A DNA stretch of 21,868 nucleotides from a virus: positions 1-21,868 of the IMG/VR virus record IMGVR_UViG_3300044984_002597, one strand, 5' to 3'. Made by a program: the position numbers and the translations under genes. Below the pieces are notes generated by a model. It saw only the letters and a program-made list of their open reading frames with translations, was not told where the DNA came from and did no database searches. Numbering within the stretch: position 1 is the stretch's first letter; each line of letters opens with the position of its first letter. Of the stretch, positions 6,711-13,225 are shown piece after piece.

Positions 6711-6887
6711 TCAAAAGCCTTCTAACCCGTCAATCCAGCGGGACGGCTTCGCCGCCCCTGATTTTTGCGATAGGTATCTCGCTGATACAGACTTGGGTTT
6801 GCGCCCAGGCGGATTGACTGGCGCCAGCGAGAATTGCTTGTGAAGCTGATCAATCCAAGATGGGTATTTCTTGGCGCGGGCAGTCAT
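6711..6887 (-). CDS. Hypothetical small basic protein, 58 aa
   Basis: A short frame that fills the gap between the MazG-like and methyltransferase genes: begins MTARAKKYPSWIDQL and ends PSRWIDGLEGF. It starts inside TAATG at the end of the preceding gene, with a GAGG upstream, and stops 8 nt before the methyltransferase start. Both ends carry a W-I-D motif (SWIDQL and RWIDGL). The protein is rich in Lys/Arg and Pro. Function unknown; coupling and exact gap-filling support it as real. Confidence 0.6.
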   Translation of the reverse strand: MTARAKKYPSWIDQLHKQFSLAPVNPPGRKPKSVSARYLSQKSGAAKPSRWIDGLEGF

Positions 6888-7507
6888 TATTTCGCCTCCA
6901 GCGCAGCGACTTTTTGATGAAGCAACTCGTTCACCCTGGCTAGGTCGGCGGCAACAGATTGAAGCGACATTGAACGCCTGCGCTCTGCGATAAGCTCGCG
7001 GTGAAGTTGGTCAGCTTCGCCCTCTACCCAGCGCTCCCGCTTGTTCTTGCGGTGATTGGCATGGGTGAATTGCGCCATTTCAGGCGGCTTCCAGCCTTCC
7101 GGCTTGATGACCTTGCCTTGCTCGTTCTTCATCATCATGCCGTCTTTGCCTCGCTTGGCCAGATTGGCATGAGCCACTTCGGCGGCAGCGCCGGCTACGT
7201 CAGCGCCGAGCGCGAATGAGCCGCCAAGCGAGACCCAGGCCAGATCAATGTCAGCATCAAGCAAGTGTTCGTCCTGGTCGGGCGAGAGGTCGGCGAAAAG
7301 CTGGTCATACTTGCCAGCCTTGAAGTCGCCGGATTCTTCGTGCAGATAGTCTGCCGTGCCGGTCAGGCCGATGGCGTGCATCTTTTCTGCCAACTCTTCC
7401 AGTTGCAGGCCGGTATAAAGCGCCGCCAGCCGGGTATTGCGTTCCGTTATTTCAAACCCTGATGCGCGCATGAATACAGCGACGCTTTCGATCATGTTAT
7501 TGCTCAT
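6887..7507 (-). CDS. MazG-like NTP pyrophosphohydrolase
   Basis: A 206-residue protein of the all-alpha NTP-pyrophosphatase group. Metal-binding acids appear as LQLEELAEK (E37, E38, E41) and DADIDL (D85, D88), followed by the family-typical end AHANLAKRG...GKVIKPEGWKPPEM. It would hydrolyse a (d)NTP or related nucleotide to the monophosphate and PPi, for example cleaning the nucleotide pool or lowering alarmone levels. From about residue 150 a charged helical extension (ADQLHRELIAERRR...LARVNELLHQKVAALEAK) looks like a coiled coil and is extra to the core domain. Start overlaps the Gp157-like gene as ATGA. Confidence 0.8.
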   Translation of the reverse strand: MSNNMIESVAVFMRASGFEITERNTRLAALYTGLQLEELAEKMHAIGLTGTADYLHEESGDFKAGKYDQLFADLSPDQDEHLLDADIDLAWVSLGGSFALGADVAGAAAEVAHANLAKRGKDGMMMKNEQGKVIKPEGWKPPEMAQFTHANHRKNKRERWVEGEADQLHRELIAERRRSMSLQSVAADLARVNELLHQKVAALEAK

Positions 7508-8025
7508 TTGATCTCCAGCTTCTCGCTAATTCCCAGGTGCGCGCCAGGAATAACCGCCGCCTCTCCAGCGCTCTTCTTTGCCCGCAGCGCAGCCAGCATG
7601 GCCACCTTGTCAATTGCCCAGGCTGATGGCACGAACAGCTTGTAGTCGCCCTCGATCTTGGCTTCGTCGTCAATCTCGACGTGCCCAGGCCCGAACTTGA
7701 CGCGAACGCTCATTTCAGCGGACTTGATCGTCAGGTTGTCGCTCATCTTCATCATCTGGATGCAGTAGCTAGTGATGGATGCGATGCGCGCCTCGATGGA
7801 CTTCACGGACTGCTGGCGGCGCTTGATGATTGCCTTCTGCGCTTCCGCCTCGACGGCCAGTGTTTCGACCAGCCCAGCAATGGATTGAACCTTGCTTTCA
7901 AAGGCGTCGTTCCAGTCTGCAAGCGCCTCATGTAGCGCGGCGACGCGCTCTTCCTGAGTGCTTTCCGTCTCTGCAAGGCGCTGCTCGATTTCAAGCAGCT
8001 TCTGGCTGATTTCATAGAGTTTCAT
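7504..8025 (-). CDS. Gp157-like phage protein
   Basis: A 173-residue protein resembling the siphovirus Gp157 family: MKLYEISQKLLEIEQRLAE start, a long coiled-coil centre, then a basic turn (IKRRQQSVKSIEARIASITSYCIQMMKM), a beta-rich end (NLTIKSAEMSVRVKFGPGHVEID) and a DK...GAHLG end. Gp157 proteins are common beside recombination or SSB genes of siphoviruses; one was linked to phage resistance in Streptococcus thermophilus, but the biochemical role is unknown. It overlaps both neighbours by ATGA, and the SSB-like, Sak4-like and nuclease genes follow upstream, so a part in the recombination module is plausible. Confidence 0.8.
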   Translation of the reverse strand: MKLYEISQKLLEIEQRLAETESTQEERVAALHEALADWNDAFESKVQSIAGLVETLAVEAEAQKAIIKRRQQSVKSIEARIASITSYCIQMMKMSDNLTIKSAEMSVRVKFGPGHVEIDDEAKIEGDYKLFVPSAWAIDKVAMLAALRAKKSAGEAAVIPGAHLGISEKLEIK

Positions 8026-8279
8026 TTTGATCTCCTGATGTTGTCGATGCCCTTGCGCACCGGGTAATACGCGCCACGGGCAATGAACAGTTCTTCGATT
8101 ACGTCATTGACACTTTCTGCGTCGCTTTGGCATTCACAGAAAACAGGCGTCCTTTCCGGGTCTTCCGCAAAGGTGCGTGACATTGCTGCGCGGCCAGCGT
8201 TGATGAGCCGGGTACGGAATGGCTCTTGGATTGGGAACTGAACAAGACGGACCAGCCCGGTGTGTATCGTTTCGGTCAT
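8022..8279 (-). CDS. Hypothetical phage protein, 85 aa
   Basis: Not recognised. Acidic centre with CECQSDAESVNDVIEELF and a mixed hydrophobic N-terminus (TGLVRLVQFPIQEPF). The ribosome-binding site is weak (GAAAG far upstream), and this gene comes right after an intergenic hairpin at 8312-8332. It is coupled by ATGA to the Gp157-like gene. Function unknown. Confidence 0.6.
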   Translation of the reverse strand: MTETIHTGLVRLVQFPIQEPFRTRLINAGRAAMSRTFAEDPERTPVFCECQSDAESVNDVIEELFIARGAYYPVRKGIDNIRRSK

Positions 8280-8311
8280 GCAAGCGGCTTTCTAAAAGGT
8301 AGCGAATTGGT

Positions 8312-8332
8312 GCCCGGCGACTTGCGCCGGGC
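8312..8332 (-). other. Intergenic hairpin in early operon
   Basis: Perfect 8-bp stem GCCCGGCG / CGCCGGGC with a 5-nt loop, between the SSB-like gene stop (8339) and the next gene. No T-run follows on either strand, so it is unlikely to be an intrinsic terminator; it may shape mRNA stability. It resembles the hairpins of the second leftward operon in position. Confidence 0.6.
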
Positions 8333-8338
8333 GGTTGG

Positions 8339-8977
8339 TCAGAACGGAATGTCGTCTTCGATGAAGGCGCTGGCGGCTTGTTGCTGCTGCGGGGCGGCTT
8401 GATACGAATTGTCCGCATGCGGCGTGACCTTCTTGTCCTTCATGAAGGCGGCGGCTTTCTGCATCTTCACCGGCTTGGTTGCCCGGTCAAGAATCTCCGA
8501 CGATGTGAACTCGGTACTGGCCTCAAACGGCATGAAGATCGCCATTTTGGAGCCGATGGAGCCATCACTCTTCTGGTATTCCTCAAGCTGGAGCAAAAGG
8601 CCAATCTTCTTGGTAAGCAGATCAGGAAATACGCTACCCTGAACCGTCACCTTCTGGCCGGATGCTGCGTCGAACTTCTCGATTCCGCCCTGCGTGGACT
8701 TGATGCCGTCGCGCAGCTTCAGGCAGGTCATAATGGCGTTCAGTTGGTCAAGGCCGCGAAGCTCTTTACCTTCTGCATTGACGGTCCAGAGCGTCAGGTA
8801 ATCCGCCGTCTGGCCATGCTCGTCCTTGAACGAGAACTCGATTCCCTTGGTGCCTTTCTTGCTAACCACTTCATGCGCCTGAGTGAAGGTGCCAACGTAC
8901 TTGCCAGTCTCTGCGATGCGGGCGCCGATGCTGTCTGCGTTGCGTGCTGACTGCGTATTCAAACTGTATTCGCTCAT
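8339..8977 (-). CDS. SSB-like single-stranded DNA-binding protein
   Basis: A 212-residue protein starting MSEYSLNTQSARNADSIGAR. Its last residues, ASAFIEDDIPF, closely match the acidic C-terminal tip of bacterial SSB (DDDIPF), which recruits replication and repair partners. Before the tip is a Gln-rich flexible linker (QAAPQQQQAAS). The N-terminal ~170 residues are beta-rich (KGIEFSFKDEHGQTADYLTLW), compatible with an OB-like fold but without clear sequence identity to SSB. Neighbours are a Sak4-like ATPase and Gp157-like gene, a usual recombination set. Start at 8977 is supported by AAAGGAA; longer in-frame starts run into the neighbouring gene. ssDNA binding is inferred from the tail and context. 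Confidence 0.75.
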   Translation of the reverse strand: MSEYSLNTQSARNADSIGARIAETGKYVGTFTQAHEVVSKKGTKGIEFSFKDEHGQTADYLTLWTVNAEGKELRGLDQLNAIMTCLKLRDGIKSTQGGIEKFDAASGQKVTVQGSVFPDLLTKKIGLLLQLEEYQKSDGSIGSKMAIFMPFEASTEFTSSEILDRATKPVKMQKAAAFMKDKKVTPHADNSYQAAPQQQQAASAFIEDDIPF

Positions 8978-9008
8978 TTCAAAGTTCCTTTGCTCTAAGT
9001 TCAGGTGT

Positions 9009-9027
9009 GGGCGGCATTGCGCCGCCC
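9009..9027 (-). other. Intergenic hairpin upstream of SSB-like gene
   Basis: Perfect 7-bp stem GGGCGGC / GCCGCCC with a 5-nt loop, between the stop of the 75-aa gene (9033) and the SSB-like start (8977). No T-run. Same stop-hairpin-RBS order as the units in the second operon. Confidence 0.6.
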
Positions 9028-9032
9028 CGTGA

Positions 9033-9260
9033 TTACTGCTGACGCCAGACGCCCAAACCAGCGACGCCTTCTTGCTCAAACTTGCGGGCCACGAACTTCT
9101 TGCTGGCATCCGCCTTGTTGGTCAGATTGACCGCATGACAGGTCTTGCGGCCAGCCAGGAAGAACATATCGCCCACTTCCATATCGGCGAACGGATAGCT
9201 CTCGGCGGGGCGGTTGCGCGTTGCTTTGGGAAAGTTGACGCCTTTGATGATTGTGACCAT
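9033..9260 (-). CDS. Conserved-type small phage protein, 75 aa
   Basis: MVTIIKGVNFPKATRNRPAE, then YPFADMEVGDMFFLAGRKTCHAVN and ending VAGLGVWRQQ. The layout (basic start, P-F-x-x-M-x-V-G-D-x-F-F, small-residue helix, W-R end) is one I know from many phage recombination/replication regions, function unknown. Start at 9260 overlaps the Sak4-like stop as TAATG. It sits between Sak4-like and SSB-like genes. Confidence 0.7.
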   Translation of the reverse strand: MVTIIKGVNFPKATRNRPAESYPFADMEVGDMFFLAGRKTCHAVNLTNKADASKKFVARKFEQEGVAGLGVWRQQ

Positions 9261-9916
9261 TACTTCTTTTCTCCTTGAGTGAGCGAGTAGTACCCGCAGA
9301 TTGCACTGTCCACAGTGGACAGATCGTTTTCGATCAGTTCCTCGTCAAACATCCCAATGGGGGATTTAACGGTGTCCTGACCGTTGTTCTGGTTCCTGAA
9401 CAGGTAGTTGCCATTCGATACCAGCGTGCGAAGGACAATGGTGAACATGCCCTCGACGGTGATCTTTTCGTCCAGCAGCTTGCCTATGGTCTTGACGCGC
9501 ACGTTGCCGTGTTCATCGGCCTGACTGTGAGCCATCAGATAGACGCGAACATCATCCGGCAGCGAGGCGGCGGCGTTCAGAATGTCCCAGGCATGCCGGC
9601 CAATGTCGGTGAACTTCTGGAAACCCGTCTCGCTGGTGCGGCGCATGAACTCGTTGGCCAGTATGTATTGCCAGTCATCAATGACAATGACCTTGCGCTT
9701 GGTCTTGTTCATCACCGCGATGATGTGATCGTGCAGATCGGAAACGATGATGTTGCCGGTCTGGTTTGTGCCAGACAGGAAACCCCAGCCATCGGCACGG
9801 AACGGCAGCGGCTTCTTGATGGCCTGGATAAGCAGTGTTTTTGTTGGGTCCATCTTGCGCAGGCTTGAGGTCTTGCCTGTGCCGGATTCACCGATGATCA
9901 AAGTGGCGACGCTCAT
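9260..9916 (-). CDS. Sak4-like / AAA_24 RecA-fold ATPase
   Basis: A 218-residue P-loop ATPase. Walker A is GESGTGKT at 9-16, Walker B RKVIVIDDW with D80-D81, and a sensor-like YLMAHSQADEHG segment follows. Length and the ATLIIGESGTGKTSSL start match phage Sak4-type or AAA_24 proteins, which share the RecA core and promote single-strand annealing with help from a cognate SSB. The SSB-like gene two positions downstream, with a DDIPF tail, fits this partnership. Coupled by ATGA upstream and TAATG downstream. Alternative: a generic phage nucleotide-binding protein. Recombination role is inferred from family and context. Confidence 0.8.
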   Translation of the reverse strand: MSVATLIIGESGTGKTSSLRKMDPTKTLLIQAIKKPLPFRADGWGFLSGTNQTGNIIVSDLHDHIIAVMNKTKRKVIVIDDWQYILANEFMRRTSETGFQKFTDIGRHAWDILNAAASLPDDVRVYLMAHSQADEHGNVRVKTIGKLLDEKITVEGMFTIVLRTLVSNGNYLFRNQNNGQDTVKSPIGMFDEELIENDLSTVDSAICGYYSLTQGEKK

Positions 9917-10284
9917 TTTGAGCCCCCTGCCAACTGCTCAATCAGGTCGTCAAATGCTTTGGCCGATGCGGCGGTGGGCGCCACAAGGTCAATATCGTCC
10001 ATCCTGGCTTCCTCGATCTGAGCAGCCAAACGCTTAGAGAGCCCCATGATCTCTGTGTACTTGCTGGAAATGCTGGTCTGAATGGCTTCAACATCCGCTT
10101 CCGTGAAGCCAGCCACTTGATCAATGATGGAACAGAGCGCCATCAAATCAGACATCATGCCGACGCCAGCCGCTTGCGCTAGTTCAGAGTTCCTTGGAAT
10201 TACTGCGTCTTGCATCATCTTTGCGATGACCAGTAACCGCGATGCTGGCCCAGCCATTTCTTTCATTGCCTCTTGCTTGTTCAT
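9913..10284 (-). CDS. Hypothetical phage protein, 123 aa
   Basis: Start taken at 10284 (MNKQEAMKEMAGPASRLLV), because AAAGGA lies 6 nt upstream; an ATG 6 nt earlier would touch the ribosome-binding site. Mostly alpha-helical, with LAQAAGVGMMSDLMALCSIIDQVAG and a glycine-rich end. No known motif. ATGA overlap with the Sak4-like gene suggests a coupled accessory factor. Confidence 0.6.
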   Translation of the reverse strand: MNKQEAMKEMAGPASRLLVIAKMMQDAVIPRNSELAQAAGVGMMSDLMALCSIIDQVAGFTEADVEAIQTSISSKYTEIMGLSKRLAAQIEEARMDDIDLVAPTAASAKAFDDLIEQLAGGSK

Positions 10285-10372
10285 GTTCATTCCTTTCGTT
10301 GCGTTCAAGTTCTTGCTGTTCAAGATGTTCAAGGTGTTGCTGCATCCACCAACCGGGTCTGTCGTCGTCCAT
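10184..10372 (-). CDS. Possible small Glu/Arg-rich protein, 62 aa
   Basis: MDDDRPGWWMQQHLEHLEQQ start with GCGAGAGGAA just before the ATG, the same element used at the start of genes in the second leftward operon. It overlaps the next gene by 101 bp, so coding is less certain. The N-terminus is acidic and aromatic; the centre is an E/R/N-rich helix (ELERNERNEHEQ). The good start element is the main support. Confidence 0.45.
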   Translation of the reverse strand: MDDDRPGWWMQQHLEHLEQQELERNERNEHEQARGNERNGWASIAVTGHRKDDARRSNSKEL

Positions 10373-10471
10373 CACTTCCTCTCGCTGCACTACAAAAAAG
10401 GTATGAATGCAGAATAACAAAAAGATAGCGAAATGGAAGCATCAACTCGAAAATAGTTTAAGTAATTCGTA
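10373..10471 (-). promoter_or_regulatory. AT-rich gap with possible internal promoter
   Basis: About 100 bp without a gene between the DUF1064-like stop and the 62-aa gene. It is markedly AT-rich for this genome and contains GTACTAGA at 10469-10476, a string also present at 21711-21718 in the second control region. The start element GCGAGAGGAAGTG occupies its downstream end. A promoter is plausible, but I cannot assign -35/-10 boxes with confidence. Confidence 0.3.
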
Positions 10472-10825
10472 CTAGAAGGATTCCACGCTCCACCCACCAC
10501 CGTCTTTCTTGGCTGCGGCTTTCACGGCAATGAACTGGAACGGATAAAGGTCTGCGGCTATTTTGATTTTCTGTCGCGCATCATCCATCCAGTGACCTTT
10601 CACTTCATGGCACTCAATAAGCCCGTCTGCCATCATGACTGCGAAGTCTGGTGTGTAAAATGTGTTGTCAGCCAACCTGAACTTCAAGCCTTCAAACTTC
10701 CACCAAAGAATGACGCCGGAAGACTTGAGCCTTTCCAGATAGTCCGCATAGGCGGTCTCGGTTTTGTTCATCACGCCAGTCTTGAGCCGGCCAAGTGCGA
10801 ACATGGCTTTCTTGTTGTTGAACAT
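10472..10825 (-). CDS. DUF1064-like PD-(D/E)xK nuclease-fold protein
   Basis: A 117-residue protein with a nuclease-type core: early glutamate E24 in KTETAYADYLERLK, then FYTPDFAVMMADGLIECHEVKG, where D60 and E74-V-K76 give the PD...E-x-K signature. Such small phage enzymes are thought to cut branched or unusual DNA during phage recombination or packaging. Start at 10825 (MFNNKKAMFALGRLKTG) shares a base with the upstream TGA stop (TGATG) and has GAGAGG upstream. An in-frame ATG 33 nt earlier lies inside the upstream gene. Role inferred from fold signature and location among recombination genes. Confidence 0.75.
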   Translation of the reverse strand: MFNNKKAMFALGRLKTGVMNKTETAYADYLERLKSSGVILWWKFEGLKFRLADNTFYTPDFAVMMADGLIECHEVKGHWMDDARQKIKIAADLYPFQFIAVKAAAKKDGGGWSVESF

Positions 10826-11070
10826 CAGCCAACCTCTCGATTGAAGCAGCCAGTGCATGACGGGTCGCTGATGCGCATGTCATGCCCGCACTTGATCTGG
10901 CGCCAGTCAGTAAACACTTCCTTTACCAACTGGACGCGCTCGGTCTGCCCAGGAGACCGAGAAGGGATGTCAATCACAGCAAACGGCGATACAACCGAGT
11001 GCCTGCCGCCGCGAACTGTGTTGTGGCAGCCATAGCGGTGGCCAGGAGAAACTTCGGTTTCAATTTTCAT
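10825..11070 (-). CDS. Hypothetical phage protein with Cys motif, 81 aa
   Basis: Starts MKIETEVSPGHRYGCHNTVRGG and ends with KCGHDMRISDPSCTGCFNREVG. The C-terminal C-G-H...C-x-x-C set could bind zinc and is similar in spacing to small phage zinc fingers. Coupled to the gene upstream by ATGA and downstream by TGATG. No enzyme motif. Function unknown. Confidence 0.65.
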   Translation of the reverse strand: MKIETEVSPGHRYGCHNTVRGGRHSVVSPFAVIDIPSRSPGQTERVQLVKEVFTDWRQIKCGHDMRISDPSCTGCFNREVG

Positions 11071-11222
11071 ACTTTGCCTTCAATGAACTTTCTGACAAAC
11101 GTTTCCACGTCTTCTCCGTATTCCTGTCGCCAATGGATCAGCATCTGCTCGCGGAATCTGGCGTAGTTGTGGCCTTTGTAATAACGGATCAGACCATCGG
11201 CCAAGTGTTCGGCCAGGGTCAC
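11067..11222 (-). CDS. Hypothetical small phage protein, 51 aa
   Basis: A short frame that exactly bridges two genes: GTG start (MTLAEHLADGLIRYYKGHNY) overlapping the upstream stop as GTGA, and a TGA overlapping the next ATG as ATGA. Mostly helical and amphipathic (RFREQMLIHWRQEYGEDVETFV). The precise double coupling supports it. Function unknown. Confidence 0.6.
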   Translation of the reverse strand: MTLAEHLADGLIRYYKGHNYARFREQMLIHWRQEYGEDVETFVRKFIEGKV

Positions 11223-11512
11223 AGGCCAAGCGCCTTCTTGGTCTCGTCAAGGATTTCCCGCTCGGTGACGCCAAAGTGGCGCTCCCAGGCTCTTCGCCCC
11301 ATGCCGTGGATGCCAGTATTGCCAGCGTGATGTTCGTGGCAGAGCGGCATGGTGTCGAAGTGGCTGGCGCGGCCCAGCCCAGTGCCAGAGCGCAGATGGT
11401 GGACAAGCGCTGGCGTGTCCGGGTGGCCGGATCGGCGGCAGATGGCGCAACCAAGTTCGGCCACGCGGGCCATGTGATCGCGCTCAGAACGGGTCATCGA
11501 CTTCGCCGCCAT
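11219..11512 (-). CDS. Ref-like HNH nuclease
   Basis: A 97-residue protein with the zinc/HNH set of the phage Ref family (recombination-enhancing, RecA-dependent nuclease in phage P1): C22-A-I-C25, HHLRSG at 38-43 with tandem histidines, TMPLCHEHHAGNTGIHG at 54-70 (C58, H61, H62, H69). P1 Ref cuts ssDNA or D-loops bound by RecA. It overlaps the previous gene by 29 bp; a start 15 nt further in (second Met, MTRSERDHMARV) would reduce the overlap, and neither has a strong ribosome-binding site. Neighbouring recombination genes support the call. RecA dependence here is not tested by sequence. Confidence 0.8.
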   Translation of the reverse strand: MAAKSMTRSERDHMARVAELGCAICRRSGHPDTPALVHHLRSGTGLGRASHFDTMPLCHEHHAGNTGIHGMGRRAWERHFGVTEREILDETKKALGL

Positions 11513-11999
11513 TGCGAATGGAGTCCATGTGGGCCATGTAGGGCAGGCGAATCTTGGTCAGGAACCTGTGGCCAGCGTCGGCGTCGTGGTCAAGCTCTGA
11601 CCTGCTGGCGACGTTGCAGATTGAGCGCACGCAAATTGCCGCCGCTTCGTGGTCGCCAAGACCTTCATTCAGTTGCTGGGTGCGCAGCCAGATCGGCGCC
11701 ATCGTCTCCGACAGCCATTCGGCAAACGAAGGCTGCGAACACCACATGCCGGAAAGACGCGCCAGAGGCCCGCCAGCAGCCCTTTGCTTCTCGGGTGAGG
11801 TCGAGGTATCGGCTGCCGAAATGGTAGCGTTCTCGGTGGCAAGGCGGGCCACGGCGACAGGACTGCCAGGCATGCCAAAGATGGCGAAAGCAGCGGCGGC
11901 GTCATTTGGCTCAAAATCCAGCTTCACGCGGATGGTGCCATCAGCCAGCGTGGCCATGACGCCGCGAGAGATACCGCGAACGATTGCGGGCTCGCTCAT
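11484..11999 (-). CDS. Hypothetical phage protein, 171 aa
   Basis: N-terminal ~55 residues (RGVMATLADGTIRVKLDFEPNDAAAAFAIFGMPGSPVAVARL) form a beta-rich module that recurs in phage replication/recombination regions, usually unnamed. The rest is helical with several Cys/His (LSGMWCSQPSFAEWL...AAICVRSICNVASRSELDHDADAGHRF), reminiscent of proteins fused or paired with phage HNH nucleases. It overlaps the Ref-like gene by 29 bp and the HTH gene by ATGA. Function unknown; a partner of the Ref-like nuclease is possible. Confidence 0.65.
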   Translation of the reverse strand: MSEPAIVRGISRGVMATLADGTIRVKLDFEPNDAAAAFAIFGMPGSPVAVARLATENATISAADTSTSPEKQRAAGGPLARLSGMWCSQPSFAEWLSETMAPIWLRTQQLNEGLGDHEAAAICVRSICNVASRSELDHDADAGHRFLTKIRLPYMAHMDSIRNGGEVDDPF

Positions 12000-12226
12000 G
12001 GCGCCAACCTTTTTGGTAGCCGATATTCAGCAACGCGGGCCGATTCGCCGAACTGGTTGACGACATCGACCGGCGCGGACGTGATCGGGTGGCCATCCTG
12101 GCGCAAGTCGAAGATGCGCGCGCCAAGTCGGTAGATGCCAAGCTCTACCCAGGCTTGCAGCGGGTTGATCTGCTCATGCCGCAGCAGGTAGGACAGCAGG
12201 CGCTCACATTGGGTGGACTTATTCAT
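11996..12226 (-). CDS. Small helix-turn-helix protein
   Basis: A 76-residue winged-helix domain of the HTH_39-like type: MNKSTQCERLLSYLLRHEQINPLQAWVELGIYRLGARIFDLRQDGHPI, where the recognition helix lies in YRLGARIFDLR and the wing in ITSAPVDV, ending in a Y-R-L strand. Such domains occur widely in phage early operons as small regulators or accessory DNA-binding proteins. Start at 12226 chosen for CGAGG 5 nt upstream; a TTG 15 nt earlier is less likely. The start overlaps the upstream stop by 8 bp. Confidence 0.75.
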   Translation of the reverse strand: MNKSTQCERLLSYLLRHEQINPLQAWVELGIYRLGARIFDLRQDGHPITSAPVDVVNQFGESARVAEYRLPKRLAP

Positions 12227-12617
12227 CGTCGCCTCGCTCAACGATCAATTCGCCACCACAGAACGGACAGAAGCCCAGCTTGTTCTCTTCCGGCGTGCCT
12301 TCGGTCAGGATGAACCGTTGACCGCAGCCGGTCTCGAAGGCGTCCGCTTCGTCGTCGTGCAGCCAGCGGCAGGACAGCATTTCCTTCGTAATCAGCCGCT
12401 CCAGGTAGATCGCCGCGTCAAGCATTTCTGCCTGTGCGTGACGCAGCCAATCGACGCGAGATAGATCCTCTCGCGTGGTGTCTACGCCGTACTTGTTCAG
12501 GCCAAAATTTGCGCGGTCAACCAGAAGCTGGCGAACGGATTCGACATTCGGGTCAAGCTGCGAACGCTTCATGGCGTCAAGCGCCTGCTGCATGTCTTCA
12601 AGTTTTTGCTGGTTCAT
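12219..12617 (-). CDS. NTP-pyrophosphohydrolase-like domain fused to a zinc ribbon
   Basis: A 132-residue two-domain protein. Residues ~25-77 (RQLLVDRANFGLNKYGVDTTRED...AQAEMLDAAIYLERLI) match the helical, acidic pattern of phage dNTP/MazG-like pyrophosphohydrolases (KYG, E64...D67). Residues ~83-127 form a zinc ribbon: C83, ETGCG with C98, and FCPFCGGEL with C117/C120, similar to Lar-type restriction-alleviation zinc modules. The fusion is unusual in being so compact. Coupled by ATGA to the P-like gene. Substrate and zinc-ribbon role unknown. Confidence 0.6.
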   Translation of the reverse strand: MNQQKLEDMQQALDAMKRSQLDPNVESVRQLLVDRANFGLNKYGVDTTREDLSRVDWLRHAQAEMLDAAIYLERLITKEMLSCRWLHDDEADAFETGCGQRFILTEGTPEENKLGFCPFCGGELIVERGDDE

Positions 12618-13225
12618 TGCATGCCTACGATTTTTTTGAGTTGATCAACGCCAGCACGGGAAACTTCTTTGGAGGCTGGCAGAACGGGGAGAGACAGGAG
12701 TGGCTCGGGTGGCGGCGGCAAGCTGGGCTCATCTTCAAACTCACGCAGCGCCTTCTCCCAGCGGCGCTTGATCGCGCTGTAGGGCAGGGAGCGGACTTCG
12801 TAGGAAGAGACATCGCGGACGGTCCAGTAAAGGACGGCATCGCCTTTCCAGTCGATGGGCTCTCGCCCAAGGATTTCAGCAGCGCGGCGGAATGCCGTCT
12901 CAGGGTCGCGCGGTTGCCGGCACATGGAGCGGAACTCGGGCAGCGTGGGCGGCCAGTCAGAGCGCAGGCAGGCTTTGAGCCCATCTGCGATCTCGTAGCC
13001 GCTGATGCCATGCAGGCCATCAGCCCAGGCACGCTTGGTGCCCGCAATGTCGCCGCCAATCTGGCTGATGAACTTGTTGCCATACATCTGGCTGAACCGG
13101 ACAAAGAGTCGGTCAACCCACTCGCTCGGCAAAGAGTTCGCCGCCAAAGTTGGCTGCTGCTCGCGGTGAGTCATTTCTGACAAGTTGTCCATCACTTGTA
13201 GTGTGATAGCCCCGATAGAGTTCAT
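12614..13225 (-). CDS. Replication protein P-like (helicase loader-like)
   Basis: A 203-residue protein. The central segment PSEWVDRLFVRFSQMYGNKFISQ...KRAWADGLHGISGYEIADGLKACLRSDWPPTLPEFRSMCRQP resembles the C-terminal domain of the lambda P family, which carries the host helicase DnaB to the origin. A proline-rich stretch (EPSLPPPPEPLLSLPVLP) follows. It comes straight after the initiator-like gene, as P follows O in lambda. Start at 13225 is supported by GCGAGAGGAA 7 nt upstream, the shared start element of this phage, and leads to a 113-bp overlap with the initiator gene; internal Mets without such a site are less likely. No P-loop is visible, so it is not a DnaC-type ATPase. Confidence 0.65.
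   Translation of the reverse strand: MNSIGAITLQVMDNLSEMTHREQQPTLAANSLPSEWVDRLFVRFSQMYGNKFISQIGGDIAGTKRAWADGLHGISGYEIADGLKACLRSDWPPTLPEFRSMCRQPRDPETAFRRAAEILGREPIDWKGDAVLYWTVRDVSSYEVRSLPYSAIKRRWEKALREFEDEPSLPPPPEPLLSLPVLPASKEVSRAGVDQLKKIVGMQ

Noticed and set aside
5905-6843. 312-codon + strand open frame
   Set aside because: Lies opposite the methyltransferase gene, which has clear motifs and coupled start/stop signals; the + frame has no RBS, no domain and an Arg/His-rich shadow composition.
8378-8950. 190-codon + strand open frame
   Set aside because: Antisense to the SSB-like gene; Leu/Arg/His-rich shadow with no RBS.
12434-13180. 248-codon + strand open frame
   Set aside because: Opposite the P-like and NTPase-like genes, with no start signal; it arises from codon bias of the real minus-strand genes.
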